Positions 21,401-32,829 of a DNA stretch of 64,000 nucleotides are shown in pieces. The notes beneath the pieces are model-generated. The model was not told where the DNA came from. It saw only the letters and a program-made list of their open reading frames with translations, and searched no databases. Source of the stretch: Lateolabrax maculatus (lineage: Eukaryota; Chordata; Actinopteri; Acropomatiformes; Lateolabracidae); the NCBI GenBank assembly GCA_031216445.1, contig CM062210.1:18435501-18499500 (forward strand), written 5' to 3'. Position 1 is the first letter of the stretch; each line of letters begins with the position of its first letter. Position numbers and translations under genes: made by a program.

Positions 21401-24038
21401 TGGTACTTTGTTGAACAGTATATGTCCAGGAAATGAAAGCGGGGGTTAATAATTGGTGTCCGAAATGTGGTGAGATCACTATAACGGCATACTGTGTATA
21501 TACACCGTGCAAGTCCTATTTGATCATTAATGCATAACAGAGATGTGAGGATAAAGTACAGGCCAGGGGATGTGCTTTGAGTTCTAACTTGTGCTTAATC
21601 AATAAAAACAAACACTCATGAAACTTCTGAAACAATGTTCAGTGTGACCCACTCTGCTGCTGCAGCCTCTCTGGTATGTCCAGTAGCATATGGTGGCTGA
21701 TGTTGGCTAACATTAGATATTTAGATAGATGCTGCTCTGTAACTGGCATTACTGAGTTCACTGACTTCATGACTCTGTACTTTTATGCTTTTTCCACATT
21801 TTAGCCTTTACAATGATTCTGCATATGACACAGTGGCCACAGCAAACGTTAGTGTTGCATGACAGTAAGTACAGTGTATCGGATATAATATTTAGGACTT
21901 AAAGACTATTTTTACAGATTCATAGTTCCCTGCTTTTATTCTGCACGTCAGATGTCAGACACAAGGCCTATCACTTGTGCACTCCATTGATAAACGAGCG
22001 CAAGTCGATGACAGAGAAATTGACGCAGTGATTGTCAGGCCCGTCTTTAATGAATGAGACATCGTGTTGGTGTAGTGCTTTACTGACTGCAGTACAGTTA
22101 GGCAGCTGCATTTAAAAACTGCAATCACTACTGTTTCAGATAGATTTCACCTGTTCTATCTGTTTGTTAAATCTGCTTCCAACATGGCTACAACCTGCTG
22201 CCAGCCAGACAAAATGTGGATGCCCTTAGCTCAGCAGCAGTGGACTGCAGGTCGCTGTCAGTGAGATCAGCCATTCAGTCTGTCTCTGTGCAGTCCAGCT
22301 ACTCCCTGGCACTGAGTTGAAATTCCCTTCATCCCCAAAGCTCGTCCATCAGTTCATGTGCAATAACATGCAATAATTCATAATAACTGGTATGTGATGG
22401 TAATAACAAGATTATAGGTTGACTAACAGACATGATGAACAGTATTCTAGCACATCGTTGTGCTTACTTAGGTCATGTGATGACACCTGACCTATCTCCA
22501 TGACAACAGACCAAACACCATGTGCTGAGGAAGGCCGTAACATGCGGTTGAAGGCTTTGGAAAAAGCAAGTAAGAGGACTTTGAGTTAAAACATTTTGTG
22601 TCAAAATAGAATGATTGCTGGCTAATCCAGTTAAATAATGCATTATACTACACAGGAGTTTTCACCACCTGAAAAAAAGACAAACAAGTAAACAAACAGA
22701 GCTTTCCCATTGGCGAAAATTAATGGAGACAAAAGCACCATATAAGTGAGGCCTGGTCTAATTCTGTCTTAGATATGATCTGCACCGAACACATCAGTTG
22801 GCCTATGGCTGGGAGTCAGTAATTCTGAACAAAGCAGCCATTCTTTTTTCTCTTTTCTACAGTCATGAGCATCAGCAGTTATTTACCAAGGAAATTGATA
22901 TTTTCTACTAATCTGCTCACAGTCATTATGATCACTGGGAAAACGCTGATGCAACTCTTTCTATACGTCCTATCAAGCCTACCTGGCCTAAACCCATACA
23001 CAGAGTAAATACATTTAGGAATACAGGTGGGTGACAAATGAAAAAATTAAATCTTTTACTGTCAGTCACAGGGCTGTACAGTGGCCACTGTGGGACATCT
23101 CAAACTCATCTTGTTGGACTCCCCTCAGAAGTCTCAGCTTCCATCAGACTCAGCTTTACTTCAAGCAAAATCTAAACTGTGTTTTGTCAGATTCCCCAAC
23201 AATTATTGCTGACATGGCATCATCTTGACCCTCTGCAGACACATTGGCACGCCAAGGTTAGGATTAACCCCAGAGTACTGCTGAGTGAAACGGAGGAAAT
23301 GCAGTTCAAACGGACAGTTTGGAGCTTGAGTGGTTACAGTCAGGGCTGACGGAAGTTGAGAAAAGAATGACAAGTTGAAGCTGATCTTGACATATCGACA
23401 CTATGATGTCTTTAAATTAAAAAAAAATTAAGTTAAAAAACCACACCGCCGCCAAGCCCGTGCGTAAAAGCGCAAAAGACATCCAGATGAGCTTGGTTAC
23501 GCACGGCTTTATCGCCCCCCTGGAAAACCTCATGCACTTTACTGATGGCATGACACTAATGAAACACAATGTAGGTCGAGCAAACATTGTAGCAGGCGAG
23601 AAAAAGACGAGAGGAGCCGTTTTTGTCATGACCCGCTACATTTACACAGAAGTTCTCAGCTACACTGATTCATAGTGATCCAGAGAGTTTGGTGCAGTGT
23701 TTCACGTATCCATCCAGGGCCTACAGCACTGACATTTAAATATACTTTTGTTTTTGTTAAAGCTGTGTTTGATATTTGTGACTTCTATTTTATAACCACA
23801 ACTAAGGTCAACATGTATCCACATTATTTTAATACAGTTAGGGACACCTTTACTGATGGTATTCCGACTTCATTTGGGTTTGTCCTCTGATCCCTGCGCT
23901 GTCCACACTCACCGCAATCTGCACGCAGTCATCGCCCTTAAACTTCGGGATGTACTTGTCTCCCCGGGCCACCTCCGACTTGTTCAGCGGCCTGAACCGG
24001 CACACCACCTTGATGGTGCACTCCGCCGGGTCCGCCAT
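10021..24038 (-). CDS. kif5b: Kinesin-1 heavy chain KIF5B, complete gene with 26 coding exons, 956 aa
   Basis: This is the ATP-driven plus-end microtubule motor that carries vesicles, mitochondria and other cargo in the cytoplasm with kinesin light chains. Coding exons in transcript order: 24038-23913, 21368-21281, 21164-21091, 21008-20904, 20804-20756, 20665-20610, 20149-20062, 19275-19151, 19006-18902, 18560-18415, 17693-17545, 16865-16666, 15157-15089, 14979-14773, 14670-14527, 13455-13267, 13032-12915, 12760-12705, 12618-12509, 12420-12319, 12232-12172, 11707-11636, 11019-10918, 10770-10563, 10325-10211, 10027-10021. Every junction has GT/AG and the phases close, giving 2871 nt (human KIF5B is 963 aa). 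Stalk and tail sequences fit KIF5B better than KIF5A or KIF5C. Fish may have two kif5b copies; which one this is remains open. Introns hold repeats, including an inverted-repeat element and a CA tract. Confidence 0.95.
10413..10510 (+). mobile_element. Teleost SINE-like/interspersed repeat fragment (copy 1 of 3)
   Basis: It begins AAAGGAACAGTTTGGCATTT, continues GGGAAATTAACTTATTTGC, and shares that head with the copies at 17836 and 46419. It lies in kif5b intron 24, antisense to the gene. Confidence 0.6.
10918..17693 (-). CDS. kif5b: kif5b exons 11-23: neck linker, neck and coiled-coil stalk (residues 321-847)
   Basis: Exon 11 encodes the neck linker and neck (AKTIKNTVSLNVELTAEQW). Exons 12-23 encode the long heptad-rich coiled coil for dimerisation and light-chain binding. 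Conserved stretches include DEEINQQSQLVEKL, EEVKEVLQALEELAVNYD, LLKDLAEIGIAVGSND, EEFTVARLYISKMKSEVK, RQDMKGLEETV and AAQKQKISFLESNL. Exon lengths give residue counts close to human for each segment. Exon 12, the hinge-like part, is the most divergent. Confidence 0.93.
11759..12134. mobile_element. Non-autonomous DNA element (MITE) with terminal inverted repeats
   Basis: The left end reads TTAAAGGGTTAATTCACC and the right end, reverse-complemented, reads TTAAAGGGCGCGTTCACC, with the match continuing into an A-rich run. The 376-bp span lies in kif5b intron 21 and encodes nothing. TTAA stands at both ends and could be a target duplication or part of the repeat, so the superfamily is uncertain. 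Confidence 0.65.
15650..16110. mobile_element. Interspersed repeat of the 'AAGTCTCAAGTC' type in kif5b intron 12
   Basis: The left part contains AAGTCTCAAGTCTTG and CTGAGTCAAGTTCAAGAC. The right part contains TCAAGTCAAGACTGAAGTC and CTGACTTGAGTCTACG. These AAGTC-rich, partly inverted ends match a repeat I recall as frequent in teleosts, probably a degraded hAT-like MITE. Exact borders are not determined. Confidence 0.5.
17836..17940 (+). mobile_element. Teleost SINE-like/interspersed repeat fragment (copy 2 of 3)
   Basis: It contains GTTAAAGGAATATTGAGACA, TTTTGGGAATATTTGCG and the conserved following block GTTAGATGAGAATATTGATA, then CCACTCTCATGG. It lies in kif5b intron 11. Confidence 0.65.
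18373..18406. repeat. (TG)n microsatellite beside the kif5b exon 10 splice donor
   Basis: About 17 TG units on the plus strand, which is (CA)17 in the kif5b pre-mRNA. The tract begins 8 nt inside the intron after the exon 10 donor at 18414. Confidence 0.97.
18415..24038 (-). CDS. kif5b: kif5b exons 1-10: motor domain (residues 1-320)
   Basis: Ten exons encode the catalytic head. The start MADPAECTIKVVCRFRPLN matches kinesin-1 and has a strong start context (GACATGG). The ATP P-loop GQTSSGKT is at residues 85-92, switch I NEHSSRSH at 198-205 and switch II DLAGSE at 231-236, all intact and at human numbering, so the motor should hydrolyse ATP. Residues at conserved sites differ from mammalian KIF5: Gln209 in IFQIN (Leu in human), Met253 in EAKMINKS (Asn in human), Gly239 for Ser, and the loop before switch I reads KNNRSVA where human has KSNRHVA. 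The large intron 1 (21369-23912) contains an unexplained short open frame. Confidence 0.94.
21369..23912 (-). other. kif5b: kif5b intron 1
   Basis: At 2.5 kb this is the largest kif5b intron. It is mostly AT-rich with no recognised gene. A GC-richer island at 23440-23680 carries an unrecognised open frame and a short inverted repeat, described under findings. Confidence 0.8.
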
Positions 24039-24300
24039 GTCCGCCGCTGTGGACGGATGGAGCGCCGCGTCCTCCCGTCACAGCCGACAGCTGCGGACAC
24101 TCGAGCAGCAGGGAGCAGGGAGGTGGTTCAGCTGAGCGTGTTGAAGCAGTCCAAAAATATGTTCACCGCCAAAAATGACCAAATATACCTTTTCCACTGA
24201 AATGTTACCCGGCAGTTACAGCGCTTCAGGACTTCAGCTGCGCACAGTAAGGCAGAACCAAACCGGACACCACAAGCCTCGCCTTCAAGATAAAGCTGAA
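24039..24300 (-). promoter_or_regulatory. kif5b: kif5b 5' UTR and promoter region
   Basis: DNA directly upstream of the kif5b start is GC-rich with several CpGs up to about 24120, then becomes AT-rich. That is typical of a housekeeping CpG promoter. No 5' intron is evident and the start site is not resolved. Confidence 0.5.
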
Positions 24301-26124
24301 AATAAAACTATAAAATAGATTTTAAATATTAATATTATCGTCAAATCTGCTCAACTGCGCAGCAAATAAAAAAAAAAGATGAGGTAGAACTTTAAAAAAA
24401 AATGAATCTATAAGAAGAAAACTAAAGAAAGTTGGAAGGCGTTCACTTTGATGCTCCAAATGAATCAAAATCCAGCTTTGATCAGGGCGGGACTGAAGCT
24501 CAGGGGCCCCTCCCAAGTGTCACAAGATACATCTGAGATAACTGATGAGGTGAAAAAGAAACAAAGATCTGCTGCACAAATCTGTATTCATTTTGCTTTG
24601 ACTTTTCTCTAATCTTTGATTTCTTTGTGAAATATTAAATTTTTAACCTGTTCTGTCATTGAACAGGTATTTAAATGAAACCACTTGAGAATGTCTCTTT
24701 AGAGGACCTGCTAACAACTTGACTGCTGCTTTTTTTAAATTAAGGGTTACAAGCCAAAATCGTAGGGAACCACTGGTTTAATCTTTGACAATGCATTACT
24801 TACTGTACTGTTCCACCACTGGTGATGTGGTTGAGAACAGACACTCAATGGGCCTTGAGGCCAGATTGTTTTGTCAACTGCTCTTCTTGTGGTCAATAAT
24901 GAACTTTGAAACTCAAATGAGGTGAAATCAACATTAAATCTGGGTTCCCTGTCAAATTCATAGCTGCCGCAAAGGAGGAGATGCAAAGGAAAACAAGTCT
25001 TGATGGACTTTTAAGCTCTAAGAAAATCCAGATGTAGATTGTGGAAAAGCTCATGCAGTCACTGCGATTCCCTCTGGGTCACTGAATTTGCACAGAATGA
25101 GAATGATTACAGCCAGGCATCCCATAATTATAAGGCTGTAAAAATACCAAGAACAGTTAGGTGAAAACAAGCACTGTATGCAGTAGAAATGCTGTATTAG
25201 GTTGTCCCCATAGTATATCTGTACAGCTACAGGTTATTTTACTCCTATTCTTTACTTCTTCTTTATTCTTGCACTCGGCAAATATGGATAATTTCTGATT
25301 TAAGAAATGTATTTAAAGTGACCAAGAATGTGTGTGTTCGTTGTGTTGGCTCCAAACTGACGAAAGCTGCAGAAGTAACTCTCAAAACTGATAGGTGGAT
25401 CCATTCTTCCTCACAGTCCCTGCCCTTACACTGCATTAATCATATCTAATCTATTTGATTCATCTGAAATATGTCATCAATAAATCCAATGTGTAAAAAA
25501 TTAAAATATTTGTAAACGGGAGGGTGTGAGGGTCAAAAAGCCATTCTGTCACCTCAGGGCAAATAAATGCAGCAGAAGGATATCATGTGCAGCATCTACA
25601 GCGGCCAGCAGGGGTCAGCAGAAGCTTTCAATACATTGTGTGCAGCCAAGGAGGAGCTGAGGGACTCCTGCATATCCTCCCCTCAAACAAATAATACTCC
25701 AATAACATGAAACAAAACATCTCTGAGCAATAGCAGGTGTGAACACAGGCAAAACCACATGCACACAGAGAGGATGAGACACTTGAATGGGTTTAGTTGT
25801 GACATCAATTCTGCAGATATTCAATGAAACACTGGAATTAGAGTCATTATGGATGTACATATTTTTTTTTATTCCATAAAAACTGCAGCATTAGACAATT
25901 GCAGAAGCAGTAAACCATAATGCAGACTCACACGCAGAATCACACTTTTCTTTCCCACCTTCACACACTCACACACTCACCCTCACCCACACACATGTGG
26001 CGAGCACTGGTGCAGGGAGATGAGTCAGTAAAACACAGAGACAGGAGTTATACAGTCGATCAAAAAAGAAAGAGGGAGGGGAGGGGGTCATTTAACGGAA
26101 GTGCACCGTCACACTTAACAACAC
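24301..26124. other. Spacer between kif5b promoter and gfod1 3' end
   Basis: AT-rich DNA without a convincing gene on either strand. No strong repeat was recognised. Confidence 0.6.
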
Positions 26125-26144
26125 ACAGAGAACTCAGAGGGGCT

Positions 26145-26150
26145 TTTATT
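26145..26150 (-). promoter_or_regulatory. gfod1: Candidate gfod1 polyadenylation signal AATAAA
   Basis: The minus strand reads AATAAA here. About 15-35 nt further on it is GU-rich (CTCTGTGTGTTGTTAAGTGT), the expected arrangement for cleavage near 26130. Confidence 0.5.
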
Positions 26151-26518
26151 TCTGTGACACTGACTGACCTCCTAAAAATGGCATATTGTCCTTAACAGAT
26201 AGAAAATATAAATTATTCCTACAGTAAGTACATTCTCTTGATTAAGACCCATAAATATGCGTTTGAGAGCTCAAATGACAGTTTGTACAGAGGTCCATGC
26301 GTCCACAATATACATACATAACAATAAATATTGGATATAGTCATCACAATACAGCATCAAGATGGATATTTGTTTTTCTTTGAACAAGTTAGGAAACAGC
26401 AAGACATGGCAGGAGTCAGCATTCATAAATCAGCTGAGGAAAGGCATTCAAAACCTGTCTTTAGTTTGTATTAAAGGGGTTGCCCTGGTTACCGCTGTTG
26501 TAGCTGCAAAAGGATGTT

Positions 26519-26624
26519 GAGAGGAGAGGAGAGGAGAGGAAGACGGAAAGGAAGAGGTAAAGGAAGAGGGAGAAGAGAAGAGAGAAGAGGAGAGGAGAGG
26601 AGAGGAGAGGAGAGGAGAGGAGAG
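26519..26624. repeat. Purine-rich AGAGG/GGAGA minisatellite
   Basis: Two blocks of AGAGG units are separated by a degenerate purine stretch. One strand is almost pure purine over about 105 bp, which favours triplex formation. Confidence 0.9.
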
Positions 26625-29600
26625 TAAGGGTGGGAAGGTCTGAAGAAGCACCAGTGAGCTTGTCCTCCAGGCTTCAACCTGACTCACAATGGAGGGAGAG
26701 AGGGAGGGGGGGCGAAGGAAAAACTGATCTCGAGAGTTTCCCTGTGAAAAATGTGAAACGACAGATCAATAAAAAGCAGATCAAAAATGTCACCTTTCTC
26801 AAGACTGATTGTAAAACCCTGTTAAGAGTTCATCCTTTGAGTAGTCAGTCAGAGGGGGGAATAGAAGAAAGAAAGAGGGGTGCAGTCATAAAGAGAAGTG
26901 AGGGTAGTGTGTTACCGTGTGAGTGAAAATGAAAGAGAAAAAAAAAACAAAAAAACAGGACCTAGTTTTGGCAACGTGACTTCCGGTTGCTAAGTAACGG
27001 TCTCCGAGGGCAGAAGAAGCACCTCTTTGAGGTTGTTGGTCTCCAAAATGAGCAATTTTCACCCTCCCCCACCCCACCCTACTAAGGGAAAACCTTTCCT
27101 GAACAGTTTGTGAATGCTGGCAAAGCAAGAACAAGCAATTCATAGCCACGACTGTCGGCAAACAAGGCAGTCAGAGTGCAAAGTTGGAACTGGGGTACCT
27201 CACAGAGCCGGGTTTGTCCGGAACAGGCCACAAGCAGCAAACTAAATTATCAAAAACTGTTCTTGGTGACAAAATATGTGGCGCAGTGAGTCCATAAAAC
27301 ACAGCATTTGCATTATGGGACACATGAAAGAACACACTTCACTGTCCACACTGTTGCAAAGGGGAACAACTTTTCAATAAGCATAAAACCATAAAACACT
27401 CAGTGACTCAACATATGAAATCCTCATACTGTACTGTATCAGCTCATTAAAATTCCACTCATTAAATATTCAGTGCTTCAAAACGCAGATATTGCTCAAC
27501 AGTTTCAGGCGCTTTCCCATTGCAACTCCATGCAGGGATGAGTGTGAATCTGTCACTGAAAAGCCTTTGCAGATGCTTCACTAAGACGCAGTAAAGGGTT
27601 AGAAGCATTAAGGTCTGATGAGAGGATTTTGTCCTGGCATCACTATCATTGTCAGAGTCATAATGACACCAATGAAACGGTCAATTCAACTCTTGGGTCT
27701 CAGTGTTTTCGCCAAGTCTCTGCCCTGGCTTCTGGTCTTGTGATGTTCTTAATCTGAAGCCGACGCTTATGGCACATTTACCACCGAGCATGGGCAGCTG
27801 GCTGAGGCTGCGTCTGCTGAGCTGTTTAATTGTGTCGCCATGGAGGACGACGGGTCTGTGTGGGCATGGATAAACCTGCGCAAACTGAGAGTAAATCCAC
27901 GTTTTGGACAGAACTCAAGGAGGTTGAGCTGATGGTTTGAGCCGCTGTTGGTTCTTAAGCATCGTTTCACCCCTGGGATACTAAATATAGTTAATTCAAT
28001 CCTAGTATGAGGCCCAAGCTGATTCAGACATACCAAGTCTATTGTGAGAGGATCCTTAACACACAGATGCCAAAAACCTGCACAGTCCTGGGTAATGAAA
28101 CACTGTGAGAACACAGATGACGGGTTAGGAGACAAAGGAGATGAAACAGGAGCGGGTAAAATATTTGACAGTGATTGTAATTAAAGCTGAGTTTAGTTTC
28201 CTTAAACTTTTGAGTTTAATTCATCTTTGGGGGGGTGGATGCATTTCTGCAGCTTAGCGAGCAAAAACAGTCTTATCACTGGAAAATCATTTGAGACCAT
28301 CAAACACACTCTTCTGCATTTATCCTGTAGAATTTTCCAAATAATTTCCTGTGGAACATGATAACAGCAATGGAGCAGGCAGAACAGTGACATGTGTCAT
28401 GGCTGCATCTTTATTTAGCTAAGCCTTTCAAATATAATAACAAGTTTTACAAGTCCATAGATTTCAAATAATTTCCATTGGTCTAGCAAGTTTCCTGGAA
28501 GGAACCGTGAAATTTGGTACTAATAACAGGAGAAGTGATCAGATGGTACACTTCCAATTAATTCCAAATTCTAAGCCTGGTGCAACCTTGAGGCTGAACA
28601 TGCAAATGTGTTTTGTGTAACATTGTAAATCAAAATGGTTACGACCTTTCCTCTGTGGGCAATCTATTAGACCAGCAGACTACACCATTCTAAGGGTTTA
28701 AGGGGGATTCGGGACACATACTTTATCTTCTCGTCAAGCATTTCCATTCAGTTTTACTTGCTACTGTCACTGGTATCCATTATCTTTCAATTCAAAACAT
28801 AAAGCCACGCACTTACATATGATATAAGTTACTCAGTTACATTTGCAGAAAAGCAAACCACCACGTTTTATTGCATTGATAACAGAAGCCATCAGCTGCA
28901 TGTTTGCTCGTCTAATGTTAGATGCAGGTTTAAACTTCGGTCTCTCACCTTAGATTCCCTGTACACATCTATCAGTTAAAGACAGAGGCTATTCCAGCAC
29001 AGAGCCATAATTCAGACAGTAATAAAGTACATTTATAGGCCTGACGGGGGAAAGAAAACCACCCGGTGACCATTAAACGTACTGTAGGAACGGTGATTTA
29101 GATCATTTCTTTCTCTTTTCTTTTTCTCCTATACAGTACCTGCCTATCCAGTGTCTGCTCAGTGGCCTCTGAGCGAGGTTGCGTAGACCTAAATTCAAGT
29201 TTAAATCATGACATTATTTCATTCATAAATCTTCAGCTAACCCTTCTTGCCGCTTATTAGAAAAGAAGATAGAAAAAATAATGAACTAAACAAGAATAGG
29301 GGATTCCAGTGAAATTTTAGTCTAGGTTTAAATCATTTATATTTTGAAAACTGTTATCAGACAGAGGGGGAAAGTCTATATGCAGATTTGATAACGCGCT
29401 TGGTACACAAGGGGCACCAATATTACTAGAGTTATCTTGAGGAGTGATAGCTTATCAGTGTTGGACTCGGAGCTTTTTCAGTCAGACTAGTTAGCAGAGG
29501 GGCTTTTTTCCTAAAATGTGTAACTTCAGTAAGTGTTGAAGTTCTGCGTAGTTCTGTGTAAAGGGGTCAGACATGACCGTTACATATAACATATCATTTA

Positions 29601-32088
29601 GAGCTGTTAATTTTTCATATCAGAGTTTGCACCAGATGATAGCGAAGTTATGTTGGACTACGGCTGTGATGATTTAATTCATAGACGGGGAACTATAAGA
29701 AGCTGAACGCTCCAAGGCCTCAGTCTGCTGTTAATCTCCCAAATACACTGCAGGTCAGTCCACAAAACGTCAACAGCAAAAACAAAGAATAAATACCTTA
29801 ACACTCATCGAAACATGTTCCAGTTCCTTGGTTTGTACAAGTAAAATACATACAGTACTTGTTTATTTCTTTAGACAAACGCATATTGTTGTTTTATAAT
29901 ATTTTCATATGTACATTTTCAGTAGTTGTTACATAGATAGTATTTCAGCACAGTTTAAGAACTTGAAACCACACAGGGGAACAGAGATGCATTAAAAAAA
30001 TCAATCTTTTGGCTTGTAGGTCAGTGTTCTTCTTTCACCTGTATTGACAGATACCAAACCTTAAGTCAAACTATATTTGCAAATACTTTCTGATGGTTTG
30101 TTATAGCTTTCTTATGTGATTGACAGGTAGTAACACACAATGAGTAGTTGCACTCTGTATCGCTGAAGTTCTGAAGGCCAGCGCTAATAATACATGCAAA
30201 TTATGCTTTACAGGGTAAGGATGGTGATATTCTATATTTTTTTTTACTAGACCACCAAATGTGGATTAGTCAACAGCTGAAAGTAATCCCCAACAAATGC
30301 TCTATTCACCCGTTTGACTTGTTTAATTAACAGGTAATTCAATATTTCCACATCCAGCAGACATGGAGGAACAGTCGCATTTATTTGGAGTCATGTTCCT
30401 GTTCACTGGATGAATGTAAGTCTAATGTTCATTCTGCTTTAGCCCTGTTTCCCGAGGGGAAATATCCGGCCCTTTAGATGCTAAATGCTCCATTATTTTG
30501 ACAGGCTAATCGTTGACTTTGTTCATCTGTCTTTGGTGCTGTTACGTAGCGTACCGTGTGTGTATCGGACCTTCAAGACTGAAAACAGATGAGAACTGTG
30601 AGAGTGAACCAAAGCAGCTAAGTGGTGGGCCGTGAGACCAAAACAATGAGCTGAAAAAAGCTAAAACTCTGCGTAGAGTTGAGGGAAACTGTGGAGTCGA
30701 GTGTGGGTTTGTCACCACAAGGGACACCTTTAACATTAAACATAGTAATTTGTTGTTATTGAAACGCATATTGATTGGTGCAGCTTTAAAGATTTACATA
30801 TTAAGAAAGTACCAATGGGCTTGGAGCTGTGTGCCACAGACAGAGGAGGGTAAGTATTGAGAGACAAATTAACGCGTTGTTGGCTTTGGTCTTTTCATGG
30901 AATTTGCTGACACACACACACAAAAAAACACAGAATAACACCAGCCTTAACGTTTAACACCTCCAATAGGAACGGAAAGAAATGCTTATCTGTTCCAATA
31001 TCTATCACTTCGTGCTGCAAAGTTAATTGGCTGCAAGTTTCCAGTCGTACTGTGGGTGTGACCCACTGCATTGCAATGTGAGGATAAAACCCCATTGCTA
31101 AGAATTTCCTTGCAACTTAGTGCAAGACTGTATTAATATCCAAACCTAAGGCTCAGCACTGGTATGCCCACACCACACAGAATTCAGTGTATTTCATGGC
31201 CATGCTTTATGACAAAAAGCATGAAATAAATAAGGAGAACATCAAAGTATCACTGCACTGTCCACACACACAGGCCTCACAAACTGATGCACAGGCTACT
31301 GTAACTGCATAAAGGCATACCATAGTATATTTTAACCCTTTACTCCAGGCTGGAAGATAAAAGTATTTCTGCTGCTACAGCCTGGATATATTGCATACAT
31401 AAACCAGAAGGTGTACCCCTCTGAAAAACCCACCAGCCAAACTATTGATTTCTTTTCTCTCTTATTTCACACATACAGAGGAAGCATACAGAGACTGAAG
31501 CTATCAAGCACACTGATTCTTTTTAAACATTCACTTGGTAAAACTAACAAGTACTTCAGATTATAGCAACAATACAGCGGCACAGTTTTAACTGAGAGGA
31601 CTATCGTTCTTCCTTGGCTGTCCTCATTGGGACCCACAGTGTTAGGGTTTTGTCTTCCAGACCCAGTCACGTAGAAGAGAAGCAGAGATGAGAGGCGCAA
31701 TACCATTATGGTCAAACAGAACACATTAGCATTCTGTAAGTGTGAGTGCATCTCCCTGGAAGGACTCAAGTCTTCTGTGAAAAGGGGAGAACAGGAAAGG
31801 CTTCCTTATAAATAAAAGTTCGATTTTTGATCACATTGCTTTTCCTCTACTGCTGAGGCTGGGTATCATGAAACCACAACTCTCTGTATTACAGTGGTGT
31901 AACCTCTCTGTCAGTAACAGTATTGATACAGGTTTGTCTTAAAACAAACCGATGATGAATTTAAGAGCTGAACCCGGTAGCTGTATGAATAAAGTTCCAA
32001 CAACACCGAGGCCTTTGTGGTGCCACCTCCAGTTTATGAGGTAACACAGGCATTCAGCCACTCAGGAGGTCAACACATCAGCTGGATG

Positions 32089-32829
32089 CTAACAGTAGAG
32101 GGACATCCTACTCCTCCGCATGGCCTCGCTGATCAAATAAGCTGGGCTGATCTCTGGTTCCTCTGTCATCACCACAATGTTCTGCCACTCTCCACACTGG
32201 TTGGATTTCTTGATGGTATCCACCACACAAAGAGCATAAAGACAATCCTCAAAGGTCGCAGCCATTGTCAGAGGCCTCCCATCCCATGTCCGCCTGTCAT
32301 CTTGGTCTTGAAAGGCCTGCCGCACGGCTTGGATCATGCGGATCGTTCCGGTGAGATACGGGGACGGAATATCACTGAAGGCCTTCTCCGGTAAGGAAGC
32401 CTTCTCAAGAGGCGTGTTGTCTTTGAGCAGGAGCTCAGGACCTCCGCCGCTTCCTCCGCCCCCGCTGTTCTTCTGGCCATACAGGTCCGTCCCCGTGACC
32501 GTTAACCTTCCGACGGTCCCCACAACGATCACCTCCTGCCGAAACTCTCCGGGCACGTTGAAGTTGAGTGTGACGGTGCAGCAGGCGCCTCCCTCCAGTA
32601 CCATCTGGAACGTGCAGAAGTCGTCGCTGGTGATCTGCCGGATGCCCCGGATGTGATCCGTTTGTTTGACGAAGGTCTTGAGGAAGCCATGGACTTTTGC
32701 TGCACGCTGACCAGTCAGAAACGTCAGGAGGTCGATGATGTAACTGCCCACTGAGTGTAGACCACCGCCTCCCATCAGGTCATCGCAGCTCCAGTTGTAT
32801 TTCTTCCCCAAGAGACTACCGCTGTGGAC
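32089..32829 (-). CDS. gfod1: gfod1 coding exon 3 (residues 150-395 and stop)
   Basis: It starts VHSGSLLGKKYNWSCDD after an acceptor CCCTGAAG and ends at TAG 32091-32089 after the conserved MSLYC. It includes HSVGSYIIDLLTFL, the conserved block TSDDFCTFQMVLEGG and the low-complexity GGGGSGGG run. The TTG at 32811 is not a start; it is Leu156 within the exon. Confidence 0.95.
   Translation of the reverse strand, partial: VHSGSLLGKKYNWSCDDLMGGGGLHSVGSYIIDLLTFLTGQRAAKVHGFLKTFVKQTDHIRGIRQITSDDFCTFQMVLEGGACCTVTLNFNVPGEFRQEVIVVGTVGRLTVTGTDLYGQKNSGGGGSGGGPELLLKDNTPLEKASLPEKAFSDIPSPYLTGTIRMIQAVRQAFQDQDDRRTWDGRPLTMAATFEDCLYALCVVDTIKKSNQCGEWQNIVVMTEEPEISPAYLISEAMRRSRMSLYC

Larger units (their letters stand above)
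26125..32088 (-). other. gfod1: Probable long 3' UTR of gfod1
   Basis: This 6 kb follows the gfod1 stop codon on the minus strand and has no coding frame of note. It is AT-rich with scattered AATAAA motifs and a Pumilio-type TGTACATA (minus strand, near 29910). The best 3' end is the signal at 26145-26150. An AGAGG-type tract lies at 26519-26624. The extent is inferred; an earlier polyadenylation site, for example near 29862 or 28411, is possible. Confidence 0.45.
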
